Source: Stieleria magnilauensis (GTDB lineage Bacteria; Planctomycetota; Planctomycetia; Pirellulales; Pirellulaceae). From it: a DNA stretch of 64,000 nucleotides. The stretch's first letter is position 1. The number at the start of each line of letters is the position of its first letter. The position numbers and the translations under genes were made by a program. The notes below the pieces were generated by a model. The model saw nothing but the letters and a program-made list of their open reading frames with translations. It was not told where the DNA came from and did not search any database. The DNA is taken from contig CP036432.1 in the NCBI GenBank assembly GCA_007753675.1, forward strand, positions 10,015,381 to 10,079,380, read 5' to 3'. This document shows, piece by piece, positions 1 through 9,031 of this stretch.

Positions 1-2
1 CG

Positions 3-1583
3 GTGCCGCCCACGCCGCTGCTGGAACACCTGTTTGTGATCGAAAACAAAGGCCCCGAGTATTGCCTGGTTCACATCCTGGGCGTGGACGAAAACGGCGC
101 GAACGTGACCAAGGTCCAGGACCCGGTGCGGATGAGCGGGAACGTGGTCGTGCCGCCGATCGTGGCCCAGCAACGCCGCCTGGTCGTGCTGACCGACCTG
201 GGCGAAATCTCCGTGTTCGACATCGAAGTCACCAGTGAAACGGACAAGGTCTCCGTCGTCGCCAAACAACTTGCGTCTTACGGAACGCCGACGCTGACAC
301 AGATGGCCGTCGGCCGCAGTCAAATGTGGACCACCGGATCGCGGATCGGACGCTACGAGCTGCAAGTCAACCGCGCCCGAGTCGTCCCGGACTGGTTCAA
401 ACACGAAGGCGACATGTTTGTCGGACAACCGCTGGCGATCGGCGATGCACTGGTGCACGCACGACAGCTGCGGGGCACCTCGGGCATCCGGGTCTCGGCG
501 GTCGATCCCAAAACGGGCGAGGAACTGTGGCGCAATGACATCGGTGCCCCCGTCGCCATGCTTCGCCGTGCCGACGCGGGCGTGCACGCCTTGACCACCC
601 AAGCGGCCCTGTTTGAATTGGACCGATCGGCGATCGCAACCGGTGCCACGCGGGCACCGATCGAGAACCGCGGCGGCGTTGGTGTGATCATGCGTTTCGA
701 AGATCCGCTGAAGATCGACGACAACCGCGCGGTACTGTTGAACAAAGCGGGCGGCGAAGGCGGCCAGCAAGTCGCCGTCTACGATCCGACACGCACGACC
801 GAAAAACTGCGGCTGGTCAGCTTGAACGTGCTTTCTGGAAAACCCTCCGGACGCGGACTGGTCGCCGGCGGAGGCTTGTTCCTGACACTCGACAACGGTC
901 GTGCGGTCGTGATGGATTACCAGACGGGATCGCAACTGGGCAACCCCTTCCAGCCGATCGCCAACCCCGTCGAAAAGATCTCGTGGTCCAACGCCGTGCG
1001 GCTTCCCGATGATCCGGGACAAGTCGTCGTCGCCGATAGCCGAGCCGGTCTGTACCGGTTGCGGGTCGGCCCCCGAACGACACCGTTGGCCGAAACCAAA
1101 CTGCCCGCGGCAACGCTGGGAACCATCGCCGGCGTCGACACCACGCTGTTGGCGGCGATCAGTGGACCGGCGGCGGATTTGATCATCGGTCGAGATCTGG
1201 TGACGCTGAAAGAGAAATTCCAAACCCAAATGGACGGCCGAGTGATCTGGGGACCGGCGACGGCGGGCGACCAGGCGGTCGTGTTGACCGATGACCAAGT
1301 CCTGCGAGGGATCACAACCGACGGCCAAACCACGTTTGCGGTCCCCGTCCCACGCGGCTTGCCCGTCGGAGACGCCGTGATCCACGAGGGCAACATCATC
1401 CTCGTTTCTGACTCCGGCTGGATCGTCGTGATCGATCCGGCCTCCAATGATCCGGTCGGCTTGACCGAGATCGGCGAACCGTTCTCGGCAACTCCCCTGG
1501 TGCTGCAAGATCGATTGCTGGTGCCCGGCGAAGAGGGTGTCGTCTACGTCGTCAAGATTCCCAGTGGGGTGAGTGGCCAATGA
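3..1583 (+). CDS. PQQ-like beta-propeller protein, 5' end outside window
   Basis: At least 526 residues are visible; the reading frame is open to the window edge, so the true start lies upstream and the GTG at position 3 is only the first possible codon. Repeated blades such as VDPKTGEELWRNDIGAPV and VYDPTRTTEKLRLVSLNV are typical of PQQ/quinoprotein-type beta-propellers, which in planctomycetes are commonly secreted or fused to kinases. No catalytic site is seen in the visible part. The stop overlaps the next start by four bases (ATGA at 1580-1583), so it is translationally coupled to the solute-binding-like gene downstream. The propeller call rests on repeat pattern; the biochemical role is unknown. 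Confidence 0.7.
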   Translation: MPPTPLLEHLFVIENKGPEYCLVHILGVDENGANVTKVQDPVRMSGNVVVPPIVAQQRRLVVLTDLGEISVFDIEVTSETDKVSVVAKQLASYGTPTLTQMAVGRSQMWTTGSRIGRYELQVNRARVVPDWFKHEGDMFVGQPLAIGDALVHARQLRGTSGIRVSAVDPKTGEELWRNDIGAPVAMLRRADAGVHALTTQAALFELDRSAIATGATRAPIENRGGVGVIMRFEDPLKIDDNRAVLLNKAGGEGGQQVAVYDPTRTTEKLRLVSLNVLSGKPSGRGLVAGGGLFLTLDNGRAVVMDYQTGSQLGNPFQPIANPVEKISWSNAVRLPDDPGQVVVADSRAGLYRLRVGPRTTPLAETKLPAATLGTIAGVDTTLLAAISGPAADLIIGRDLVTLKEKFQTQMDGRVIWGPATAGDQAVVLTDDQVLRGITTDGQTTFAVPVPRGLPVGDAVIHEGNIILVSDSGWIVVIDPASNDPVGLTEIGEPFSATPLVLQDRLLVPGEEGVVYVVKIPSGVSGQ

Positions 1584-3934
1584 AATTCCAAGCAACCTCT
1601 CGCGCTCTCCTGCGAACCCTGGGCATCCTCGCACTGGGGCTGGTCGTGATCGGACTAAACCGACCGGCTCAGGCACAAATGCTGACCTATGCCGAATCTG
1701 GCAAACCGGAAGATTCCGGGCTGGGTTTGTTGCAAGAAGAACCGCACGACATCATTTACTTCACCGAGAAATCCGGTGGCGGATGGGTGAAATCTCACCT
1801 GTTGCCGGTCCGGGACATGCCGACGACGCCGCGCGGAACGTTGCAATTTTCGATTCTTGGCATCGAAGTCGAGCAATTTGTCGCCAAGTGGTCGGACATC
1901 GAACGCATCGATTTCTGGGAAAAACGACTCGAGCGTGAAACCGCATCGCGAATCGCCAACGAAGATTTCGTCGGCGCGTACCCGTTCCTGTCGATCTTGA
2001 TCCGCGACTACCCGCGACGCCCCGGATTGAAAGCCCTGCGTTCGGAGTTTCTATGGCGGAACGCGATTCAACGCGCCTCGGGCAGCCAGCGCGCCGAGTC
2101 CCTGGCGATGCTGGAAGAACTGTTTCATTATGACCCCCAATACAATCAAGCCCAAGTGCTCAAGGCGATCAGCTTGACCACCGGCGGGCTGATGCAGGCG
2201 ATGGTCGACGAAGGGGATCTGGACAACGCCCAGCAGTTACTGGCGCGATTGAAAGAAGACTACGGACGATTTGATCTGCCGGCGATTTCCAAGTGGGACG
2301 GCGAGTTCTTGCGGATGGCCACGGAGAAACGCAACGAGGCGATCGAAGCGGTCAAACAAAAGGACTTCCGCTCGGCTCGGACATTGGCGCGGGAAAGTTT
2401 GTACCTCAAACCCGACATCGAGGGCGGGCGAGAATTGGTCAAAAAGATCGACGAGGCCTATCCGCTGGTCTCGGTCGGTGTGCTGCAAGCGGCGCGGGTT
2501 TTCGATCCCGTTCGTCTGGACAATTGGTCCGCACGACGCGCCGGCCGATTGCTCTACCGGACGATGTTCGAAATCCAAGGCGCCGCACCCGAAGGCGGTG
2601 AATACGATTTCATTTTCGGATCCGCGGAAACAACGCCCGACCGCCAAGTGCTGGAACTGTCCATCGACACGGCCAAGCTCCCCAACCCGCTCAACCGCAT
2701 CGAAGTCGACTTCCTGGCCGACCAGCTGGCCCGGCGTGCGATGCCCGAATCGGAAACCTATTTTTCTCCCTGGGCTGCCAGCGTCACCGGGATCGGCATC
2801 GACGGCCCCCAACGCATCGAATGCGTCCTTCGCCGCCCCCATGTGCTGCCCACCTGCCTGCTTCAAATCAACGTCGACGCCAGCTGGTTCGGTGGTGAAA
2901 AGGGCGGACCGACGGGAGACTATTTCGTCGACGTGATCGAAGACGGCCAAACCCGGTTCAAGTTGACTGAAGACGCGCGTCGGGCCAGCGGTGACAACGC
3001 CAAACCACGCGAAATCGTCGAGATCCGATGCGACACCGGCAGCGACTCGGTGTCCAAATTGCTCAGCGGTGAAATCGATGTGCTGGATCAATTGTTCCCC
3101 GCCGACGCGATCAAGCTGAAAGAACGCCGCGACGTGAAAGTCGTGGAGTACCCGCTGCCCACGATCCACATGCTGGTCCCTTGCTCGGACCACGAGTTTG
3201 TCGCCGACAAGAACTTTCGCCGCGCGCTGCTGTACGGCATCAACCGCGAAGACATTTTGAAAGGCGAATTGTTGGAGAACCATGAATCGCTGGGATGCCG
3301 TGTCCTCTCGGGCCCTTTCCCGGCCGGACTCAGCCAAGACGATCCGCTCGGTTATGGTTATGACACCTCGATCTTGCCGCGACGGTTCGAGCCCAGCTTG
3401 GCGCAGTTGTTGGTCTCGCTGAGCCAGAACTTGAAAGCGGCCGAGGCGGAACGCAAGGGCGAACCGGAACCGAAACTGCGCACCGTGCGATTGGCGTTCC
3501 CCGCCGACAACCTGTCGCGCGTCGCCTGTGAAGCGATTCGCAGCCAATGGGAATTGATCGGGCTGGACGTCGAATTGGTCGAACTTCCCGTCGGACGCAC
3601 CTACCCCGACCCCGACACCGCGGACTTGGTTTACGTTTCCTGCGCGATCTGGGAACCGATCATCGATGCGCGTCGCTTGCTCGGCCCGCGTGGACTGGCC
3701 AAGAGCGAGGACCAGCTGATCGGTCTCGGCCTGCGGCGTCTCGAAGAAGCTCGCAATTGGAAAGAAGTTCGAGACCGTTTGCTGGTGCTGCACTCGATTT
3801 CGCATCACGAATTGCCGGTGTTGCCGCTGTGGCAAATGGTCGATTCCTTTGCGTACCGGAACAACCTGGTCGGCATGGGCAACAACATCGTTTCGCTCTA
3901 TCAGAACGCCGGGAATTGGAGATTGGAATTTTGA
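1580..3934 (+). CDS. Secreted TPR-like plus ABC solute-binding (SBP_bac_5-like) fusion protein
   Basis: 784 residues. A signal peptide occupies about residues 1-33 (hydrophobic LGILALGLVVIGL, cut near AQA). Residues about 110-300 are helical and TPR-like (NEDFVGAYPFLSILIRDYP, QQLLARLKEDY, RSARTLARESLYLKPD). Residues about 310-780 resemble family 5 extracellular solute-binding proteins (oligopeptide/nickel): KNFRRALLYGINREDIL is the characteristic SBP_bac_5 segment. No permease or ATPase genes are visible beside it, so it may sense or scaffold rather than feed a transporter. It overlaps both neighbours by 4 bp and sits in the middle of a three-gene operon. The fold call is fairly secure; the ligand is unknown. 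Confidence 0.75.
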   Translation: MKFQATSRALLRTLGILALGLVVIGLNRPAQAQMLTYAESGKPEDSGLGLLQEEPHDIIYFTEKSGGGWVKSHLLPVRDMPTTPRGTLQFSILGIEVEQFVAKWSDIERIDFWEKRLERETASRIANEDFVGAYPFLSILIRDYPRRPGLKALRSEFLWRNAIQRASGSQRAESLAMLEELFHYDPQYNQAQVLKAISLTTGGLMQAMVDEGDLDNAQQLLARLKEDYGRFDLPAISKWDGEFLRMATEKRNEAIEAVKQKDFRSARTLARESLYLKPDIEGGRELVKKIDEAYPLVSVGVLQAARVFDPVRLDNWSARRAGRLLYRTMFEIQGAAPEGGEYDFIFGSAETTPDRQVLELSIDTAKLPNPLNRIEVDFLADQLARRAMPESETYFSPWAASVTGIGIDGPQRIECVLRRPHVLPTCLLQINVDASWFGGEKGGPTGDYFVDVIEDGQTRFKLTEDARRASGDNAKPREIVEIRCDTGSDSVSKLLSGEIDVLDQLFPADAIKLKERRDVKVVEYPLPTIHMLVPCSDHEFVADKNFRRALLYGINREDILKGELLENHESLGCRVLSGPFPAGLSQDDPLGYGYDTSILPRRFEPSLAQLLVSLSQNLKAAEAERKGEPEPKLRTVRLAFPADNLSRVACEAIRSQWELIGLDVELVELPVGRTYPDPDTADLVYVSCAIWEPIIDARRLLGPRGLAKSEDQLIGLGLRRLEEARNWKEVRDRLLVLHSISHHELPVLPLWQMVDSFAYRNNLVGMGNNIVSLYQNAGNWRLEF

Positions 3935-5799
3935 AGCGTTTCACCACCGACCCGACCCGACTCCTATTCATCACCGTCTGTCTCGCACTGCTGTCGTTGT
4001 TGATGGCACCCTCGCTGTCGGCACAGTCCGCCGACGAAGCGGACAAGACCACGCCAAGCGCCCCCGAAGAGGAAACGTCGACCGCCCAGCCGGACCCGCG
4101 TGACGAAGAACCGTGGGACTACTCTCCCTATCGGGTGCTGATCTGGGTCGTCTCACGCGATCCCCGCTTCACCGCCGACACACTTCGCGAACCGGTCTTG
4201 GAGTACTTGGATCGCGATTTCAATGCGCTGTGGCGGACGACGATCGCCGACGCCCCGCCGCCGGTCGCCACCGCGTCGTTTCGTTCCATGGAAGACCTGA
4301 CGTATGATCAAATCGCCGCGTCGGATCCGGTCATCGCGGTCAAACGCGATCACGAGGACGCGATTCGAATCCAGTCGGTCCGCAGCCTGCCTCAATACGT
4401 CGGCTCGGTTGCAGTCACCAAAGGCATGCAAGCCAACGTGCTGCGTCGCGCCGGCGAATTCGGCGATCCAACGATGGCCGGAACCGCCGCAAAGCTGCAA
4501 CCGTTTGACGGCGACGCGATCGCGCTATCGCAAACTTGGAACAACCCGTCCACCGAAGCCCTGCTGGTCACCCGCGGTCAAGCCACGACGTTCGCCAAAC
4601 CCGGTGCCAAGATCATTCCCTTGCCCGTGACCGGCCTGGTCGCATCGACCGTCGAAGCGTACGACAAAGTGTTCGTCGTTCGAATCCGGCAACACGCCAA
4701 CGGATCCACCGTCGCGGTATCGGAGATGGAAACCTTGATGCGGCTGTTCGGCGCCGTCGTTGAATCGCCGTTCCTGTCAGCCTATGACCTGCCCAACGTC
4801 GTCGGCCACACCATCACCCGGGCATTTTCGCCGATGGTGCGAATCGATGATGCCGGCCAAAAGACCGCCACCGGCATGATACGCGCCGGAAATTTGATCC
4901 TGGATCCCGAGTCCCCGGCGAACGTGCCGGTGGGCAGCGCCCTGCAGCCGATGATTCGAAAGAACGACCGAAACGGGAAACCCATCGCGGTCGGCCGGAT
5001 CGAGTGGGCTTACTTGATCGCCACCGAGCGCGACGGTCCCAACGTCAACATGGACTACTACTCCGGAATGGCTGGCGGGCTGCAAGGCCGAAAGAACCAG
5101 CGCACGTTCAAAATGGCGATGCTGCTTAAACCGCAGCGTGACGAAACGCTGTTGCGGTTGCATGTCAAAGGCCGCGAAGACCTGCCCTTGATCGGCTACG
5201 AACTGTACGAACGCGAATTAAAAAGTAAGTCCATGAGCTTCGTCGGGCGGACGGACTGGAACGGCCGCTTGGCGATCAAAAAGTCCGACCACCCGCTGCG
5301 TTTGCTGTACGTCAAAAACGGCGGCGCCGTGCTGGCCCGTTTGCCGATGGTGCCGGGGCTGACGCCCAAAGAAGTCGCCGACCTGACCGGCGATGACATG
5401 CGACTGCAAGCCGAGGCCTACATTCGCGGTGTGCAAAACGCAATCATCGACCTCGTCGCGATTCGTAAACTGCTCGCCGCACGGATCCGCTTGCGACTAA
5501 AAAAAGGGCAGATGAGCGAGGCCGAAGAACTGCTCAACGCACTGCGTGATCAACCCACCAACGAACAGTTGGCCGATGACATGGGCAGGAAACAAGGGAT
5601 GTTCTTGAAAGAGATCGGGACCCGCAATCCCAACCAGCGTCGCAAGGTCGACATCATGTTCAAAGAGACGCGTGAGATGCTGGGTAAACAGATCAACCCG
5701 ACTGTGATTCGCGATCTGGAAGTCGACGTTCAACGCGCCAAAGACAACGGCGGCAAATTACCCGACGATCCGAAAGAAGACGACGAGGCCGCGGCTTAG
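3931..5799 (+). CDS. Secreted protein of unknown function
   Basis: 622 residues from a TTG start at 3931 that overlaps the upstream stop (TTGA). A GGAG about 9 bases before it supports this choice over a start far inside the upstream gene. Residues 1-31 form a signal peptide (LLFITVCLALLSLLMAPSLSAQ), followed by an acidic Thr/Pro-rich linker and then DYSPYRVLIWVVSRDPRF. The C-terminal 150 residues are helical with charged repeats (AEELLNALRDQPTNEQLADDM) and the tail is strongly acidic. I do not recognise a family. Its position after the propeller and TPR/solute-binding genes suggests the three products work together outside the cytoplasmic membrane. Confidence 0.75.
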   Translation: MKRFTTDPTRLLFITVCLALLSLLMAPSLSAQSADEADKTTPSAPEEETSTAQPDPRDEEPWDYSPYRVLIWVVSRDPRFTADTLREPVLEYLDRDFNALWRTTIADAPPPVATASFRSMEDLTYDQIAASDPVIAVKRDHEDAIRIQSVRSLPQYVGSVAVTKGMQANVLRRAGEFGDPTMAGTAAKLQPFDGDAIALSQTWNNPSTEALLVTRGQATTFAKPGAKIIPLPVTGLVASTVEAYDKVFVVRIRQHANGSTVAVSEMETLMRLFGAVVESPFLSAYDLPNVVGHTITRAFSPMVRIDDAGQKTATGMIRAGNLILDPESPANVPVGSALQPMIRKNDRNGKPIAVGRIEWAYLIATERDGPNVNMDYYSGMAGGLQGRKNQRTFKMAMLLKPQRDETLLRLHVKGREDLPLIGYELYERELKSKSMSFVGRTDWNGRLAIKKSDHPLRLLYVKNGGAVLARLPMVPGLTPKEVADLTGDDMRLQAEAYIRGVQNAIIDLVAIRKLLAARIRLRLKKGQMSEAEELLNALRDQPTNEQLADDMGRKQGMFLKEIGTRNPNQRRKVDIMFKETREMLGKQINPTVIRDLEVDVQRAKDNGGKLPDDPKEDDEAAA

Positions 5800-5806
5800 A
5801 CGGGTC

Positions 5807-5969
5807 GGTCACCGCTGTGCGTGACAACACGTAGGTCACCGCTGTGCGTGACAGACACGTAGGTCACCGCTGTGCGTGACAGACAGGTAGGTCACGCTGT
5901 GCGTGACTGCTGGCATGCACAGCATGCCCTACAACAATCTGGCATGCACGGCATGCCGTACAACGATCG
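5807..5969. repeat. Short tandem palindromic repeats downstream of the first operon
   Basis: About four copies of a 26-29 bp unit containing GGTCACCGCTGTGCGTGAC lie at 5807-5909; each unit is itself an imperfect hairpin (GTCAC...GTGAC). They are followed by two 29-bp copies containing GGCATGCAC(A/G)GCATGCC at 5910-5969. They fill the gap between the operon end (5799) and the convergent minus-strand gene (5972). They could serve as terminator or mRNA-end structures; no poly-T tract is present. Confidence 0.75.
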
Positions 5970-5971
5970 AT

Positions 5972-6448
5972 TCAGCCCCGCCAATCGGGGCGTTTGCGCC
6001 GCGCCTTGGGGTGATGCGTGACGATCTTGAACGTCGCATCGCGGCCGGTCAATTTCTTTCCCATCGGACGCCGCGTCAGCCGGACCACCTTGGCCCGAAG
6101 CCGCTGCTCGGCTCCAAACATCTCATCGTCGATCTCAAACTCGACGAACTTCGTGACCAACTCTTCGGGATCTAATTTCCGCGGTTGATCGGAGTTGTTT
6201 TGCTGCAATTGAAGCGGCCCACCGGACGACGCGCCACCGAACTGCCAAACGGTGTGATGAAAGAAAACGTCATCGCGAAAGTCTTCGGCATCGATGAAAC
6301 CATAGTCACCGTTGGGGTCGATGAAACGGATCGTGCCGAGCCGCTTGCGGGTGATGCGAAACTTCTTCGGGCGATCGTCTTCGGGCGGTTGGGGCTTATC
6401 TTGGGACACAGCAAGCGGACGCGAACAGGGCGGGACAAAGCGGAACAA
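5972..6448 (-). CDS. Cold-shock-domain protein
   Basis: Up to 158 residues. A nucleic-acid-binding cold-shock OB fold is visible around residues 35-115: GTIRFIDPNGDYGFIDAED carries the RNP1-like aromatic motif and DVFFHHTVW the RNP2-like motif. The domain is extended by an acidic stretch (LVTKFVEFEIDDEMFGAEQRLRAKVVRL) and a basic tail (KARRKRPDWRG), and is longer than the 70-residue classical Csp. The start is uncertain: TTG at 6448 has no convincing ribosome site and an internal GTG at 6409 (VSQDKPQPPED) is an alternative. Likely an RNA-binding protein; its targets are unknown. Confidence 0.75.
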   Translation of the reverse strand: MFRFVPPCSRPLAVSQDKPQPPEDDRPKKFRITRKRLGTIRFIDPNGDYGFIDAEDFRDDVFFHHTVWQFGGASSGGPLQLQQNNSDQPRKLDPEELVTKFVEFEIDDEMFGAEQRLRAKVVRLTRRPMGKKLTGRDATFKIVTHHPKARRKRPDWRG

Positions 6449-6518
6449 TGATCAAAAGGTACCAAGAAAGTCGATCCGCGATAGATGAAATCCGGCAACT
6501 GGGATTCACCCGCCCGGA

Positions 6519-7313
6519 CTAATTGACCTCGGCGGCAGACGGGGTGTCCTTGATCCCCAGCCAATCGGCGACCGAACGCGTCGTCGCCCGGCGAATGACC
6601 ATCGGCCAAAGCTCGTGGTCCCCGGCAAAGACGTCCTCATCGGTCGCGTCAATCATGTGCCAAAACCCAGCCTCCCGTTCGGCACGCAGCTGGTCGATCG
6701 ACCAACCCAGATGCCCGACGATCAATCGAAATGGCCCCGGCTTTTGCCGGACCAAGGTCTCCAACATGTCCCGCTGGGCGGCGACGTAGATGCCCTTGCC
6801 CGCCTGGGCCTCGGCATGCTCGCTGGAATTGTGGACCGCCACGACGGGCCCCGAGAGCGGACCGCCGAAATGAATCATGCCGAGTGATTTGGAAGCCTCG
6901 GCGGCCGCCTGGGCTGCCAGCGCGTGCTTGTTTCCGGCCGATTGCAGTTTGTCCGCGGCAGCCTCCATGGCACTCGGTGTCGTTTCCGACCCCGGCAGAT
7001 TCGTCGGAAACGATCCCGCCCCCGACAGGCCGGCCCCAGACAGACTGGACCCTGCACCACCCTTGCCGACCAACCGATGGCATGGGCCGTGTCCCGCCTG
7101 TGCTGCTTCTCCCGACGCCGATCCGAGCAACTGCATCAGCCCGGGCGGAGGGGTCATCGGTCGGTTCAGCAGCACGGCAAAGACGTTGTCGCTATCTTGA
7201 TGCACGACAAGAGAAACGGATCGGCTCAACACCGGGTCTTGCACAGACGTCGATGCGACGAGCAGCTTTCCAATCATGGTTTCCGATGGTTGGGGAGGAT
7301 TCATTTCCTGCAT
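6519..7313 (-). CDS. YqgE/AlgH family protein with a low-complexity insertion
   Basis: 264 residues from ATG 7313, preceded by AGGTGA at a good distance. The N-terminus (MIGKLLVASTSVQDPVLSRSVSLVVHQDSDNVFAVLLNRPM) and the segments HFGGPLSGPVVAVH and FRLIVGHLGWSIDQL are typical of the UPF0301/YqgE family. Family members are usually about 185-190 residues; the excess here is a Gly/Ala/Ser-rich stretch at about residues 45-125 (GGAGSSLSGAGLSGAGSFP, HALAAQAAAEAS) placed between conserved blocks. It is divergent from pdxH with a 110-bp gap that must hold both promoters. The family's molecular function is not firmly established. Confidence 0.85.
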   Translation of the reverse strand: MQEMNPPQPSETMIGKLLVASTSVQDPVLSRSVSLVVHQDSDNVFAVLLNRPMTPPPGLMQLLGSASGEAAQAGHGPCHRLVGKGGAGSSLSGAGLSGAGSFPTNLPGSETTPSAMEAAADKLQSAGNKHALAAQAAAEASKSLGMIHFGGPLSGPVVAVHNSSEHAEAQAGKGIYVAAQRDMLETLVRQKPGPFRLIVGHLGWSIDQLRAEREAGFWHMIDATDEDVFAGDHELWPMVIRRATTRSVADWLGIKDTPSAAEVN

Positions 7314-7423
7314 GACTTCACCTAAAAACAAGATAAACAAACTGCCATTTTGGCAGCTCGCCATTTGGCCGACCTATAGAATGCACCGGGCGTGCCAACC
7401 GAACACCGAGGGAGAATCCCGCT

Positions 7424-8068
7424 ATGAGCCTTTACGAAATGCGTCAAAGCTACAAGCTTGGCAGCCTACTGGAGAAAGACATCGCCGACGATCCGATGGT
7501 TCAGTTTCGCACCTGGCTGAACGAAGCGATGGAGGGGGAGTTGCCGGACTGGGTGGAAGCCAACGCGATGACGCTGTCGACCAGCGATGGCCACGGCAGT
7601 GTGTCCAGCCGCGTCGTGCTACTGAAGGGGCTCGACGACGGCAAGTTCTGGTTCTACACCAATTACCGATCGCAAAAGGCACGGCAGATCGAATCGAACC
7701 CGAACGTTTCTCTGTGCTTTCTGTGGCCACATGTTCAACGACAGGTTCGCATCGAAGGAACCGCGACCCGGACCCCACGGGATCAATCGGTCAGCTACTT
7801 TCGAAAACGGCCACACGACAGCCAGCTGGGCGCCGTCGTAAGCCAACAATCGAGCGTGATCGAGTCGCGCGAAGTGTTAGAAAAGCGCTTGGCCGAGTTG
7901 AAGAAACAATATGCCGACAAAGAAATCCCTTGTCCGGACGACTGGGGTGGCTACTGTGTCAGCCCCAACCGCATCGAATTCTGGCAAGGCCGTGAGAGCC
8001 GGCTGCACGATCGACTCTGCTATCGCCAACAAGCGTCCTCGTGGATCGTCGAAAGGCTTTCACCCTAA
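7424..8068 (+). CDS. pdxH: Pyridoxamine 5'-phosphate oxidase
   Basis: 214 residues, the normal length. The enzyme oxidises pyridoxine or pyridoxamine 5'-phosphate to pyridoxal 5'-phosphate with FMN and oxygen in the cytoplasm. Family landmarks are seen in order: DPMVQFRTWLNEA, SSRVVLLKGLDDGKFWFYTNYRSQKARQI (FMN phosphate site), FLWPHVQRQVRIEG, YFRKRPHDSQLGAVVSQQS, and the C-terminal substrate-site segment IEFWQGRESRLHDR. The ATG at 7424 follows GAGGGAG. The 3' end is two bases from the next start. It supplies PLP, which the glycine decarboxylase encoded nearby at 9032-12007 uses, though the two are not in one operon. Confidence 0.95.
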   Translation: MSLYEMRQSYKLGSLLEKDIADDPMVQFRTWLNEAMEGELPDWVEANAMTLSTSDGHGSVSSRVVLLKGLDDGKFWFYTNYRSQKARQIESNPNVSLCFLWPHVQRQVRIEGTATRTPRDQSVSYFRKRPHDSQLGAVVSQQSSVIESREVLEKRLAELKKQYADKEIPCPDDWGGYCVSPNRIEFWQGRESRLHDRLCYRQQASSWIVERLSP

Positions 8069-8070
8069 AC

Positions 8071-8826
8071 ATGACTCGCAAACGACTCGCTATCGGGATC
8101 TCACTCGCCGTTCACGCCCTCCTGCTGGTCGTGTTGCTGGTGTGGTATGTGCCCAGACCGCAAGTCGCAACCGGTCCCCAAGCCACAAGCGCGGGCGCTG
8201 CCGGCGGTGGTGCATCGGAGACCGAATCCGACACCTCCTCGTCCAGCCAACCGAACGCCAACCCGTCCGCCGACGAATCGACGCGAGCGGTCCCGGCGGA
8301 ACTCGACGACGTTGCCCAAGCGCCGGCGGAGGTCTCACCCCAAGAAATCGAACAATCGATCGAATCGCAAATCCGATCGGCCGATACACTTTCCGACGAG
8401 CGAAAGCTGACGGAACTGGAAAAGAACCTCAAACGGCTTGAGTCGGTCGCCAACGAGCAATCGGTCCAGCAAGTTTCTTCCACGATCGCCGAGTCACTCG
8501 GGCTGGACGTCGATCAATACGCCGACAAAACACCGCCCGCCGAAGGAGCCTTCGATACCCACACCGCACAGCTCTCCGATGTGGTTCGAACCCGAGACGA
8601 ATCGGGAGACTGGCGTTATGAAACAGTGATGGTGGACGCCGAAGGCCGCCAGATGCGTGTCCCGACCGACGCGGCCGGCGGACAACAATTGTACGACACC
8701 TTTGAATTGATGAAGCGTTATCCGATGGCCCGCGGCGTCTATCAATCGGTCGTCATGCCAATGCTGCAAAAAATGCTCGAAGAGGAAACACCGCCCCGCC
8801 CCGGCGAACCGGCTGATGCCAAATGA
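8071..8826 (+). CDS. Membrane-anchored protein with a TonB-like N-terminus
   Basis: 251 residues from ATG 8071, just after the pdxH stop. One N-terminal membrane segment (residues 7-27, IGISLAVHALLLVVLLVWYV) carries an SxxxH pattern (SLAVH) like that of TonB/TolA anchors. It is followed by a Ser/Thr/Pro/Glu-rich periplasmic linker, a predicted coiled coil (LTELEKNLKRLESVANEQSVQQVSSTIAES) and a C-terminal block (ELMKRYPMARGVYQSVVMPMLQKMLEEE). I see no recognisable TonB C-terminal domain, so it may be a divergent energy-transducer component or a family of its own. It is probably co-transcribed with pdxH. Confidence 0.75.
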   Translation: MTRKRLAIGISLAVHALLLVVLLVWYVPRPQVATGPQATSAGAAGGGASETESDTSSSSQPNANPSADESTRAVPAELDDVAQAPAEVSPQEIEQSIESQIRSADTLSDERKLTELEKNLKRLESVANEQSVQQVSSTIAESLGLDVDQYADKTPPAEGAFDTHTAQLSDVVRTRDESGDWRYETVMVDAEGRQMRVPTDAAGGQQLYDTFELMKRYPMARGVYQSVVMPMLQKMLEEETPPRPGEPADAK

Positions 8827-8882
8827 GGATCGGCGGTTCGCGGCGAGCACGTTGCTAGTGGTCGATCGCAGCTCTATTTCCG

Positions 8883-8952
8883 GGTAGTGGACGAGGCGAC
8901 GAGTCCTCTGTCGTCGGCATCTTGGCAAGGACTCGTCGCCTCGTCCACTACC
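8883..8952. repeat. Perfect 25-bp inverted repeat between convergent genes
   Basis: The arms at 8883-8907 and 8928-8952 are perfect reverse complements (arm begins GGTAGTGGACGAGGCGACGA) with a 20-base loop. They lie between the convergent ends of the membrane protein (8826) and gcvP (9032). The position suits a bidirectional transcription terminator or mRNA-stabilising stem; there is no T-run. It could also be a short mobile palindrome. Confidence 0.7.
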
Positions 8953-9031
8953 GCCTACCCGAAAACCAAGATGTCCGGAGGTGTCGCGACGCTCACGCCC
9001 GCTTCATCATCGCGGCCTCAGCCAGCCCAAT

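Noticed and set aside
2237-3835. Long open frame on the minus strand (532 codons) and similar long antisense frames
   Set aside because: It is antisense to the clearly coding solute-binding fusion gene and has a composition typical of shadow frames in GC-rich DNA. The same applies to minus frames at 29288-30757 and 31292-32257 and plus frames opposite gcvP.
5807-5909. Tandem repeats as a CRISPR array
   Set aside because: Units are contiguous without unique spacers and there are no cas genes.
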